Positions 33,479 to 41,628 of a stretch of DNA of 41,690 nucleotides are shown one piece after another. Origin of the DNA: Chryseobacterium sp. FP211-J200. GTDB taxonomy: Bacteria > Bacteroidota > Bacteroidia > Flavobacteriales > Weeksellaceae. Where the stretch lies: contig NZ_LSHB01000038.1 in assembly GCF_001643375.1 (NCBI RefSeq), positions 1-41,690 on the forward strand, written 5' to 3'. Position 1 is the stretch's first letter, and each line of letters opens with the position of its first letter. Below the pieces are notes generated by a model. That model was not told where the DNA came from. It searched no databases and saw nothing but the letters and a program-made list of their open reading frames with translations. A program made the translations under genes and the position numbers.

Positions 33479-33520
33479 ACCTATATAATAATCAGATTAT
33501 TTTCATAAATTTTCAAAAAA

Positions 33521-33560
33521 TTTCCAACCTTTTTTAAACTATTGCATCTTTCCTTATAAA
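33521..33560 (+). promoter_or_regulatory. Putative autoregulated ECF-sigma promoter
   Basis: TTTCCAAC (33521-33528), 14 bp, TGCATCTTTC (33543-33552) and TTATAAA (33554-33560), 9 bp before the sigma ATG. It matches the block order ahead of the barrel gene at 23970-24010, including the CAG-n-AT that follows. Confidence 0.6.
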
Positions 33561-33569
33561 CGCCAGAAT

Positions 33570-34094
33570 ATGGAACACGAATTATACATAAGATGCAAAA
33601 ATAAAGACCGCAACGCACAGCGGAAACTTTATGAAGAATATGCAGGCCGCTTCTTCGCAACCTGCAAGCGTTACCTGAAAAACGACGAAGATGCGGAAGA
33701 AGTTTTGGCGGATGCTTTCTACATTATTTTCACAAAGCTTGACCAATTGAAAGACCTTCAGGTTTTCGACGCTTGGGCCAAGAAAATTGTGGTGAATCAA
33801 TGTCTCCAAAAACTTCGCAAGAAACAACCATTTTCGATTTCGATTGAAGAGAATTTTGTGGATTTGGTTGAAGCTGAACCAGAAAATGTTTCGGAAGAGA
33901 AAGGTATTTTATCACTTCTAAACTTTCTTCCGGAAGGTTGTCGCACGATTTTCAATCTGTTTGCAATGGAAGGTTATCCGCACAAAGAGATTGCTCAAAT
34001 GCTTTCTATTTCTGAAGGAACGTCCAAATCTCAGGTTAGTTTTGCCCGCAAAAAGTTGCAGGAATTGGTGAAACTTCAAACAATTAATTCTTAA
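33570..34094 (+). CDS. ECF-type RNA polymerase sigma factor
   Basis: A 174-residue sigma-70 family protein with region 2 (about 8-75: LYEEYAGRFFATCKRYLKND, EEVLADAFYIIFTKLD) and region 4 (about 115-165: LPEGCRTIFNLFAMEGYPHK, EIAQMLSISEGTSKSQVSFA). ECF factors direct polymerase to envelope-stress or uptake genes and are held by a membrane anti-sigma factor. The gene 11 bp downstream has the right N-terminus for that role. Its own upstream region carries the motif shared with the barrel gene. Confidence 0.94.
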   Translation: MEHELYIRCKNKDRNAQRKLYEEYAGRFFATCKRYLKNDEDAEEVLADAFYIIFTKLDQLKDLQVFDAWAKKIVVNQCLQKLRKKQPFSISIEENFVDLVEAEPENVSEEKGILSLLNFLPEGCRTIFNLFAMEGYPHKEIAQMLSISEGTSKSQVSFARKKLQELVKLQTINS

Positions 34095-34105
34095 AGTTTA
34101 AAAAA

Positions 34106-36496
34106 ATGGAAAATCAAGATATCGATAAAATGTTCAAAGAAGCCGGAAAATCGGCGGAAGAAAAACCCACTTTTCCAAATTTCGAAAAAGTGTGGCAAAA
34201 CGTTGAAGAAAAATTAGATAAAAAACAAGAAAAGAAAAGAATCATCCCACTTTGGTTGCCTTACGGAATGGTTGCTGGCTTAGCTTTGACATTTGGCGTT
34301 TTATATTTAATGAATGATGATAAGGTAAAAATTGAACCTCAAATTGTTTCAAAAGATTATGGAAAACCAGCCACTGAAAACACAGCCGAAATACCAACAA
34401 AAATAGATGACCTTAATAAAACTTTTGAAGAAAATCTGAAGAAGGACACTCAAATTACACCTCCAAATGCGAATGGAATTATAGCTTATCAAGATGTGAA
34501 AGCTAATAAAGAGTTTGTTGACAATATATATAAAGAAACAAAAGCCAATTACCAAACAGAGGAAAAATACATCAAGCGAGTTGAAGTAGGAAATGTAAAT
34601 ATGCCTCATACATTTTCTAAACAATTGGAAATAGGTCCAACAAATATGTACACGCCGCCACCACCACCGCCAGCAACTGGAAGAGTTGTGAGTGCCGAAA
34701 GCGTTGGTGTAACAGCAATGGGAATCAAAAGAGAACAGAAAAATCTAGGATATGCCACTACAACCATCAATTCTGCTTTGAATGGAAGAGTTGCTGGACT
34801 TCAAATAACTCCAGAAATTCCAGGAAGCTCTCCGCAATTAATGATTCGTGGTGTTGCTTCTTTAACCTCCAACAATCAGCCTTTGTATGTTATTGATGGA
34901 ATCCCATATCAAACTGCAAATCTGGAGAATATCAATCCTAATAAAATAAAAGATGTTCAAGTTTTAAAAGATGCAGCTGCAACTACTCTTTATGGAACTC
35001 GAGGAAGTAATGGCGTAATTATCATCAAAACTAAAGGTCTATCAAAAGACGAAATAAGATCTTTGAATAATACGCAACCGATTCAAAATCAGGAATCTTA
35101 CGACACATGGAAAGAGAATAAATTCGAATCAGCGAAAGCAGAACCGCTTTCTACTTTCTCAATTGATGTAGATAACGCAGCTTATTCCAACATCAGAAGA
35201 ATGATAAACAATGGACAGAAAGTGGATAAAAACGCTGTGAGGATTGAGGAAATGATTAATTATTTCAAATACAATTATCCTCAGCCAAAAAACAATCAGC
35301 CATTTTCTATCAATACAGAATACAACGATTCACCTTGGAATCCAAAACATAAACTTTTGAAAATTGGTTTGCAAGGTAAAAATCTGGATGAGAAAGAATT
35401 ACCAGCTTCAAATTTGGTTTTTCTAATTGATGTTTCCGGCTCTATGAATGAGCAGAATAAATTGCCATTGTTAAAAACTTCATTCAAAATTTTGCTGGAA
35501 AAACTTCGTCCGCAAGATAAAGTGGCGCTCTTGACCTATGCAGGAAGTGCAGGCGTAGTTTTGGAACCGACTTCAGCTAAGAATAAGGAAAAAATCCTGA
35601 CAGCTTTGGAAAATCTAAGCGCTGGAGGAAGTACAGCTGGTGGAGAAGGAATCGAATTGGCTTATAAATTGGCTCAGGAAAATTTGGTCAAAAATGGAAA
35701 TAATAGAGTAATTCTGGCAACCGACGGCGATTTCAATGTTGGGGTTTCCGATAATTCTGAACTTCAAAAGTTGATTGAACAAAAAAGACAATCCGGAATA
35801 TTTCTGACTTGCCTTGGTTTCGGGATGGGAAATTACAAAGACAATCGTTTGGAAATGCTGGCTGATAAAGGCAATGGAAATTACGCTTACATCGATAATA
35901 TGCAGGAATCCAATAAGTTTCTTGGGAAAGAATTTGCAGGAAGTATGTATGCGATTGCGAAAGATGTCAAGATTCAAATTGAGTTTAATTCAAAGTTTGT
36001 AAAATCCTACCGATTAATTGGTTATGAAAATAGAAAATTGAATAATGAGGATTTCAAAAATGATAAAATTGATGCTGGGGAATTGGGAATTGGTCATACG
36101 GTGACAGCTATTTACGAAATCATTCCTGCAGGTTCAGATTCCGACTTCAGTCCGCAAGATGTTGATTTGAAATATTCTAAAATCGATTCTAAAAATGAAT
36201 TTGGAGACGAATTGGCAACAGTGAAATTCCGTTATAAAAATCCGGATGAAGATGTAAGTAAAGAATTAATTCAGACTATCAAAGATTCTAAAAGTCAATT
36301 AAATACTACTTCGTCAGATTTCAAATTTGCTGCGTCTGTTGCTTGGTTTGGTTTAGTTTTAAGACAATCGGAATTCATTAAAGATAAAGACCTTGACAAA
36401 ATGATCAATCTTGCAAAACAAGGAAAATTTAATGACGAAGATGGTTATCGTTCAGAATTCATCCGACTGATAGAAAGCTACAAGCAGATAAAGTAA
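34106..36496 (+). CDS. Membrane-anchored vWA protein (YfbK type) with SusC-type plug, likely anti-sigma factor
   Basis: A 796-residue protein. Residues 1-47 form a charged cytoplasmic tail like those of anti-sigma factors (FEKVWQNVEEKLDKKQEKKR), then one membrane helix (48-69), a periplasmic linker with PPPPPP, and a SusC-type plug (about 200-307: VTAMGIKREQKNLGYATTTI, LNGRVAGLQI, LYVIDGIPYQ, LYGTRGSNGVIIIKTKG). The second half is a YfbK-like unit: a vWA domain with MIDAS motif DVSGS at 442-446 and later ATDGDFNVG, ending in the DUF3520 tail (FKFAASVAWFGLVLRQSEFI). It starts 11 bp after the sigma gene. Anti-sigma function is inferred from position and topology. A terminator follows. Confidence 0.87.
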   Translation: MENQDIDKMFKEAGKSAEEKPTFPNFEKVWQNVEEKLDKKQEKKRIIPLWLPYGMVAGLALTFGVLYLMNDDKVKIEPQIVSKDYGKPATENTAEIPTKIDDLNKTFEENLKKDTQITPPNANGIIAYQDVKANKEFVDNIYKETKANYQTEEKYIKRVEVGNVNMPHTFSKQLEIGPTNMYTPPPPPPATGRVVSAESVGVTAMGIKREQKNLGYATTTINSALNGRVAGLQITPEIPGSSPQLMIRGVASLTSNNQPLYVIDGIPYQTANLENINPNKIKDVQVLKDAAATTLYGTRGSNGVIIIKTKGLSKDEIRSLNNTQPIQNQESYDTWKENKFESAKAEPLSTFSIDVDNAAYSNIRRMINNGQKVDKNAVRIEEMINYFKYNYPQPKNNQPFSINTEYNDSPWNPKHKLLKIGLQGKNLDEKELPASNLVFLIDVSGSMNEQNKLPLLKTSFKILLEKLRPQDKVALLTYAGSAGVVLEPTSAKNKEKILTALENLSAGGSTAGGEGIELAYKLAQENLVKNGNNRVILATDGDFNVGVSDNSELQKLIEQKRQSGIFLTCLGFGMGNYKDNRLEMLADKGNGNYAYIDNMQESNKFLGKEFAGSMYAIAKDVKIQIEFNSKFVKSYRLIGYENRKLNNEDFKNDKIDAGELGIGHTVTAIYEIIPAGSDSDFSPQDVDLKYSKIDSKNEFGDELATVKFRYKNPDEDVSKELIQTIKDSKSQLNTTSSDFKFAASVAWFGLVLRQSEFIKDKDLDKMINLAKQGKFNDEDGYRSEFIRLIESYKQIK

Positions 36497-36518
36497 ACTT
36501 CTCAATATTAAATTTCTG

Positions 36519-36543
36519 AAAAGCAACTCCAAGAGTTGCTTTT
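36519..36543 (+). terminator. Intrinsic terminator after the vWA gene
   Basis: A perfect 11-bp stem AAAAGCAACTC / GAGTTGCTTTT with loop CAA, 22 bp after the stop codon. The closing A/T pairs supply the T-run. It separates the sigma operon from lpd. Confidence 0.8.
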
Positions 36544-36599
36544 CGTCATACGATGCTTTCAATAATTTTCCGTAAATTCGCTAAAATTTTTTAATCACA

Positions 36600-37991
36600 A
36601 TGAACTACGATATTATTGTTATTGGAAGTGGACCTGGCGGTTATGTGACTGCAATCAGAGCTGCTCAATTGGGTTTCAAAACAGCCATCATCGAAAAAGA
36701 AAATCTTGGCGGAATCTGCCTTAATTGGGGTTGTATCCCGACAAAAGCGTTGTTGAAATCTGCTCACGTTTTCAATTATCTGAAGCACGCAGAAGACTAT
36801 GGTCTTAACAAAGTGGAAAATCCAGGATTCGATTTCACAAAAGTAATCCAGAGAAGTAGAGGTGTAGCTTCTAAAATGAGCGGTGGAATTTCTTTCTTGA
36901 TGAAGAAAAACAAAATCGATGTCATTATGGGAACTGCCACTGTGAAAGCTGGTAAAAAAGTAACGGTAGTAGATGCTGAAGGAAAATCAACTGAATATTC
37001 AGGAACTAATATCATCATCGCAACCGGAGCACGTTCTAGAGAATTACCAAACCTTCCTCAGGATGGTAAAAAAGTAATCGGATACAGACAGGCATTGTCT
37101 CTTCCTGAGCAACCAAAATCTATGATTGTTGTAGGTTCTGGCGCTATCGGAATTGAGTTTGCTGATTTCTATAACGCAATGGGAACTAAGGTGACTGTTG
37201 TAGAATTCTTGCCAAACATCGTTCCTCTGGAGGATGAGGAAGTTTCTAAACACGTTGAGAAATCTCTTAAGAAATCAGGGATTGAAATTATGACCAACGC
37301 TTCTGTAGAATCTGTGGATACTTCAGGAAATGGCGTCAAAGCCAGCGTGAAAACGGCTACTGGAAACATTACTTTGGAAGCTGACATCTTGCTTTCTGCC
37401 GTTGGAATTGCTTCAAACCTTGAAGGAATCGGACTTGAGGCAGTTGGAATCAAAACTGAAAAAGGAAAAGTTTTGGTAAACGAATGGTACGAAACTTCTG
37501 TTCCAGGATATTACGCCATTGGTGATATCATCCCAACTCAGGCTTTGGCTCACGTGGCTTCTGCAGAAGGAATCACTTGTGTTGAGAAAATCAAAGGTCT
37601 TCACGTAGAAGCGATTGATTACGGAAATATCCCTGGTTGTACATACTGTCATCCAGAAATTGCTTCTGTTGGTTTGACTGAAAAACAAGCTAAAGAAAAA
37701 GGTTACGAGATCAAAGTGGGTAAATTCCCTTTCTCAGCGTCCGGAAAAGCTACAGCTAATGGTGATGTTGACGGATTTATCAAAGTAATTTTTGATGCGA
37801 AATACGGCGAATGGCTTGGTTGTCATATGGTTGGCGACGGTGTTACCGATATGATTGCTGAGGCTGTGGTTGCGAGAAAATTGGAGACTACAGGACACGA
37901 GGTTCTGAAATCTATCCACCCGCACCCAACTATCTCTGAAGCTGTGATGGAAGCTGTAGCAGCTGCTTATGGCGAAGTGATTCATATATAA
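36600..37991 (+). CDS. lpdA: Dihydrolipoyl dehydrogenase (E3)
   Basis: A 463-residue FAD enzyme that reoxidises the lipoyl groups of 2-oxoacid dehydrogenase complexes with NAD+. FAD site IGSGPGGYVTAIRAAQLG, redox disulfide in GGICLNWGCIPTKALL, NAD site VVGSGAIGIEFADFYNAMG, second FAD motif YYAIGDI, and the active-site His-Glu in SIHPHPTISEAVMEA. Monocistronic, between two terminators. Complete and normal in length. It could serve the E1 encoded at 21101. Confidence 0.97.
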   Translation: MNYDIIVIGSGPGGYVTAIRAAQLGFKTAIIEKENLGGICLNWGCIPTKALLKSAHVFNYLKHAEDYGLNKVENPGFDFTKVIQRSRGVASKMSGGISFLMKKNKIDVIMGTATVKAGKKVTVVDAEGKSTEYSGTNIIIATGARSRELPNLPQDGKKVIGYRQALSLPEQPKSMIVVGSGAIGIEFADFYNAMGTKVTVVEFLPNIVPLEDEEVSKHVEKSLKKSGIEIMTNASVESVDTSGNGVKASVKTATGNITLEADILLSAVGIASNLEGIGLEAVGIKTEKGKVLVNEWYETSVPGYYAIGDIIPTQALAHVASAEGITCVEKIKGLHVEAIDYGNIPGCTYCHPEIASVGLTEKQAKEKGYEIKVGKFPFSASGKATANGDVDGFIKVIFDAKYGEWLGCHMVGDGVTDMIAEAVVARKLETTGHEVLKSIHPHPTISEAVMEAVAAAYGEVIHI

Positions 37992-38018
37992 TAAGAATAA
38001 CATAATATTCATATATAA

Positions 38019-38046
38019 AAACCGCAGATTCTTCTGCGGTTTTTTT
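38019..38046 (+). terminator. Intrinsic terminator after lpdA
   Basis: A perfect 10-bp stem AAACCGCAGA / TCTGCGGTTT with loop TTCT, continuing into a T-run to 38046. It ends lpdA 28 bp after the stop codon and lies just ahead of the patatin-like gene. Confidence 0.93.
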
Positions 38047-38057
38047 AATTTTACTCA

Positions 38058-38861
38058 ATGGAAAATTCGAAGATAGGATTGGTTTTGTCAGGTGGTGGAA
38101 CGCGTGGGTTGGCTCACGCCGGCGTTTTGAAGTTTCTTAAGGAAAAGAATATCGAACCTGATATCCTCTCTTGTTGCAGCGCAGGTTCTATCGTCGGTTC
38201 TTTGTATGCTGTGGGAAAGACGCCGCAAGAGATTTTGGATTTTTTTCAGTCAATTTATTTCTTCAACTGGAAACATTTTACATTTAATCAACCTGGTTTT
38301 GTTTCGTCCATTATTTTCCTTAATTATCTTACACCAATTTTCCAGGATATGACGATTGGAGATTTGAACAAAGATGTAAGGATTGTAGCAACAGAACTTG
38401 TAACAGGGCAGCAGAAGGTCTTTGAAAAACACTACAAAGTTGTGGATGCAATTATCGCTTCCTCGTGTATCCCTGGGATTTCTACACCTTATTTTATTGG
38501 GGAAGAGATGTACAGCGACGGAGGTGTTCTCAATAATTTTCCAGCAGATATCATTAATAATGAATGTGATAAAATGATTGGCGTATATGTCACGCCGCCT
38601 CAGGATGTCGAAGTTCAGGATTTAAGAACGATAAAGGCTGTAACAACACGTGCTTACGAATTATTATCACACCGAACTGAGATTTACAAATTTGCTTATT
38701 GTGATTGGTTCATTACTTCCAAGAAACTGTCCAAGTACGGCATTTTCGAAAGAAAACCTCAAAGCATGGAGGAGATTTTCAAAATAGGCTATGAAGAAGC
38801 AAAACGAACATTTCTGGAAAATGAAGAGGAATTTACCTTAATGTTTTCAAAAAAGGAATAA
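38058..38861 (+). CDS. Patatin-like phospholipase family protein
   Basis: A 267-residue soluble PNPLA protein: oxyanion loop SGGGTRGLAHAGVL (11-24), nucleophile Ser41 in CCSAGSIVGSLYA, and the catalytic Asp in MYSDGGVLNNFPAD. The usual G-x-S-x-G is changed to C-x-S-x-G (Cys39). The family hydrolyses acyl esters of lipids; activity with this change is uncertain. The ATG is 12 bp after the lpdA terminator. Its 3' end overlaps the converging hydrolase gene by 29 bp. Confidence 0.88.
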   Translation: MENSKIGLVLSGGGTRGLAHAGVLKFLKEKNIEPDILSCCSAGSIVGSLYAVGKTPQEILDFFQSIYFFNWKHFTFNQPGFVSSIIFLNYLTPIFQDMTIGDLNKDVRIVATELVTGQQKVFEKHYKVVDAIIASSCIPGISTPYFIGEEMYSDGGVLNNFPADIINNECDKMIGVYVTPPQDVEVQDLRTIKAVTTRAYELLSHRTEIYKFAYCDWFITSKKLSKYGIFERKPQSMEEIFKIGYEEAKRTFLENEEEFTLMFSKKE

Positions 38862-39627
38862 TAGCTTGCCAGTTTTCTTCGCTGTCATCATAGAATGAGG
38901 AAAGTGCCATTGTGCCGTGATGGCCTTTGGTTTTTGCCGGCAGATAAAATTGTTTTTTGGATGTTATCGAATTGTAAATTGATTTCCAGCTGGATTCTTC
39001 ATTTCTTGCAGATGAAGTGTAGACAGGGATTTTAACATCCTTTGCGAATTCTGCAATATTTTTATTTTCAATTTTAAAATATTCCCCCGGAGAATAAGCG
39101 ATAAGCGCGTTGTAATCTTTCGGATATTTCGCTGCCATATAAAATCCTAAGGACGCCGAATAAGAGCTTCCCCAATAGATTATTTTCCTAGATTTGATTT
39201 GATTTTTAGCATATTGGAAAGAAGCTTCCAGATCGGGGATTACATCCTGGAAAGCTGTTGATATCCCTTGTCTTAAAGCCTCTTTTTTGGTAAGATTTGT
39301 TACTTGATTCAAGATGTCTCCGGAACGCAAGTCGACCGCTAAAACATTAAAGCCTAAGTCAACCAGTCTTGGTGCAATACTCCTGAATTCGCCTCTGCTG
39401 AAACCAGCTTGGTGATAAAGGATGATTAATGGGCCTCTTTCGTTATTGCTGGAATATAAATCTGCATAAACTTTGAGCCCGTCAGAAGTCTCAAAATTTA
39501 CCGTTTTATAAGTGTGGTGTTTTACATCTAGAATATGTGGGATCGGGTCAGAAATTGACGCTGTAGATGAACAATGGTACAAACAATTTAAAAGAATAAC
39601 CCAAAGTATGAAATAAAATTTTTTCAT
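38833..39627 (-). CDS. Alpha/beta-hydrolase (dienelactone-hydrolase type)
   Basis: A 264-residue exported hydrolase: N-terminal signal MKKFYFILWVILLNCLYHCS (possibly a lipoprotein), oxyanion part LIILYHQAGFSRGEFRSIAP, nucleophile in IIYWGSSYSASLGFYMA (G-x-S-x-S rather than G-x-S-x-G) and a late His in TKGHHGTMAL. The acid of the triad is not obvious (TSSARNEESSW, where an Asp is expected). Substrate unknown. Converges with the patatin-like gene, overlapping by 29 bp. Confidence 0.82.
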   Translation of the reverse strand: MKKFYFILWVILLNCLYHCSSTASISDPIPHILDVKHHTYKTVNFETSDGLKVYADLYSSNNERGPLIILYHQAGFSRGEFRSIAPRLVDLGFNVLAVDLRSGDILNQVTNLTKKEALRQGISTAFQDVIPDLEASFQYAKNQIKSRKIIYWGSSYSASLGFYMAAKYPKDYNALIAYSPGEYFKIENKNIAEFAKDVKIPVYTSSARNEESSWKSIYNSITSKKQFYLPAKTKGHHGTMALSSFYDDSEENWQAIIPFLKTLR

Positions 39628-39764
39628 AATTCTCTGTTTAAGCTATTTTGTTATTATAATTATATATTATTTTTGATTCGTCAAATATAACTGATTATTT
39701 ATAATTATTTGTATTATAATATTAATTTAACTTAAAGTAAAAAGAAATATATTTTTTATTTTGA

Positions 39765-40592
39765 TTAAATAATTTTCTCGCCACAGATTTTGCAAAAACG
39801 CGCATTCTCATCATTATCTTCGTTCCCGCATCTGTTACAGTGAAAATCGTTTCTCTTTTGTTTCCGGAATTCTGAGGTTACAATCCCAGTTGGAACAGCA
39901 ATAATACTGTATCCGCAAAGCATTACGATTATAGATAATATTTTTCCAATTGGAGTTCCTGGAGAAATATCGCCATAACCAACGGTTGTTATGGTTACAA
40001 CGGCCCAATATACACTTTGAGGAATGCTACTGAATCCATTCTTTCCTCCTTCGATAAGGTACATCAAAGAACCTATGATAACAATGAAAATTGCCATGAA
40101 CAATAGGAAGATGTAGATTTTTCTTGAGCTGTGCTTAAGCGCGGAGACTATGAATCTGCCATCGTGCATATAATCTGCAAGGTTAAAAATTCTGAAAATC
40201 CTTAAAACTCTCAACATTCTGATGATAGCAACAAAATGCCAAATCGGAAAAAATAGGCTTATGTAAAAAGGAATTATGGAGAGGAAATCAATAATTCCCA
40301 AAGGGCTGAAAATGTATTCTTCTCTGTCTTTCACGCAAATTATCCTCAAGATGTATTCTACTGTAAATATCAAAGTGATAAAAAATTCTGCGTAATAAAA
40401 TTCTCTATGGTATTCTAATCTAAAGATAGGGATAGTCTCGACCATCAACAGAGCGGTGCTAATGAGAATCAAAACAAGCAAACAGATGTCAAATATCTTT
40501 CCTGCTTTTGTGTGGGACAAATACACTGTTTCATATATTTTTTTTCGCCATCCGTCCTCCGGAATGAGGTCAAACTCTGGTTTTATTTTCAT
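39765..40592 (-). CDS. Voltage-gated-type potassium channel with C-terminal zinc ribbon
   Basis: A 275-residue ion transporter with six membrane segments. S4 has regularly spaced arginines (IIRMLRVLRIFRIFNL), the pore carries the K+ filter TVGYGD (in VYWAVVTITTVGYGDISPGT), and S6 is LSIIVMLCGYSIIAVP. After S6 a short cytoplasmic tail ends in a Cys4 zinc ribbon (CNRCGNEDNDENARFCKICG). The start at 40592 gives the expected cytoplasmic N-terminus. The 137 bp downstream (39628-39764) is very AT-rich and shows nothing recognisable. Confidence 0.92.
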   Translation of the reverse strand: MKIKPEFDLIPEDGWRKKIYETVYLSHTKAGKIFDICLLVLILISTALLMVETIPIFRLEYHREFYYAEFFITLIFTVEYILRIICVKDREEYIFSPLGIIDFLSIIPFYISLFFPIWHFVAIIRMLRVLRIFRIFNLADYMHDGRFIVSALKHSSRKIYIFLLFMAIFIVIIGSLMYLIEGGKNGFSSIPQSVYWAVVTITTVGYGDISPGTPIGKILSIIVMLCGYSIIAVPTGIVTSEFRKQKRNDFHCNRCGNEDNDENARFCKICGEKII

Positions 40593-40651
40593 TTTGTAAA
40601 AATTAAATGGAAGGTAATAAAATAAATCAACTTAAAATAAATAAAAAATTA

Positions 40652-40683
40652 GACAAAAGTCTTTTTTTGTTTGGACAAAAGTC
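40652..40683. promoter_or_regulatory. Paired operator GACAAAAGTC at 22-bp spacing
   Basis: GACAAAAGTC occurs at 40652-40661 and 40674-40683, starts 22 bp apart, or two helical turns. Each is a small inverted repeat GAC-N4-GTC. The second copy abuts TATCTTTG (40685-40692), a Bacteroidota -7 element, 22 bp ahead of the antitoxin ATG. Antitoxins of this family repress their own operon. Confidence 0.6.
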
Positions 40684-40713
40684 ATATCTTTGTGGTGTAG
40701 AAAATTAAATGTG

Positions 40714-41169
40714 ATGAAAAAATATAAAACAACAGATACCACACATTCCGTAGCAGAGCCAGTGGCGCTTTATGGATATCAGAATTTTGATGATGGTGGT
40801 ATTTTCAGAATGATAGAAATAGCAGAGAAAGGTATTTCATTTAAGTTATTCGATAATCTTGTGAAAAAGTTTCCTTTCAGCTTTCAAGAATGGGCTGGTT
40901 TTCTTCATATCTCTGGGAAGACATTGTCCCGTTATCAAAAAGAAGAAAAAACCTTTGATACACTACAATCAGAAAAAATATTGCAAATAGAGATGCTATA
41001 TAAAAGAGGAGAAGAAGTGTTTGGCTCATCAGAATATTTTTTGATTTGGTTGCAAGCAGAGAATTTGGCTTTAGGCAAAACAAAACCACAAGATCTAATT
41101 GGCAGCAACTTTGGGATTTCTCTTTTGATGGATGAGCTTACAAGGCTAGAGCACGGTATTTTAGCGTAA
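40714..41169 (+). CDS. Xre/ParS-type antitoxin (DUF2384)
   Basis: A 151-residue antitoxin of RES-Xre systems: an N-terminal helix-turn-helix-like part (FQEWAGFLHISGKTLSRYQK) and the C-terminal toxin-binding part (VFGSSEYFLIWLQAENLALG, KPQDLIGSNFGISLLMDELTRLEHG). The ATG at 40714 is chosen over one at 40690 that lies inside the promoter. The toxin gene follows after 6 bp. The promoter region has two copies of a likely operator. Confidence 0.9.
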   Translation: MKKYKTTDTTHSVAEPVALYGYQNFDDGGIFRMIEIAEKGISFKLFDNLVKKFPFSFQEWAGFLHISGKTLSRYQKEEKTFDTLQSEKILQIEMLYKRGEEVFGSSEYFLIWLQAENLALGKTKPQDLIGSNFGISLLMDELTRLEHGILA

Positions 41170-41175
41170 GGTCTT

Positions 41176-41628
41176 ATGATTGTTTACAGACTTTCAAAAG
41201 AAATCTATGCCAATGACCTCTCAGGAAAAGGAGCTGAAATAGCCGGTGGGAGATGGAATAGCAAAGGCAATGCAGCTTTGTACACTGGACAATCTATTGC
41301 TTTATGTGTTACAGAAATTGCTGTTCACATTCCGCTTGGAATCATTCCGAAAGATTTTCGGTTGGTCCATATCGAGATTCCCGATGTTGACATTTTTGAA
41401 CCGAAAAGATTTCCCAAAGACTGGAATACTTTTCCGCATCTTGACAGCACTCAAAAAATGGGTGATAAATTCCTTAAAGAAAATAAATTCTTAACGATGA
41501 AAGTTCCTTCGGCTGCGGTTCAAGGGGAATTCAACTATATTATTAATCCTCGTAATGTCAATTTTAAAGACGTCAAAATCAAGAAAGTGGAGAAGTTTAC
41601 TTTTGATGACCGATTGTTTATCAAATAA
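41176..41628 (+). CDS. RES-domain toxin
   Basis: A 150-residue RES toxin: MIVYRLSKEIYANDLSGKGA, GGRWNSKGNAALYTGQS, ALCVTEIAVHIPL and the C-terminal VPSAAVQGEFNYIINPRN. RES toxins degrade or modify NAD+ and halt growth; the conserved Arg in VYRLS, the RWNS patch, the Tyr in YTGQS and the Glu in TEI are present. It lies 6 bp behind its antitoxin gene. The last 62 bases of the window hold nothing recognised. Confidence 0.93.
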   Translation: MIVYRLSKEIYANDLSGKGAEIAGGRWNSKGNAALYTGQSIALCVTEIAVHIPLGIIPKDFRLVHIEIPDVDIFEPKRFPKDWNTFPHLDSTQKMGDKFLKENKFLTMKVPSAAVQGEFNYIINPRNVNFKDVKIKKVEKFTFDDRLFIK

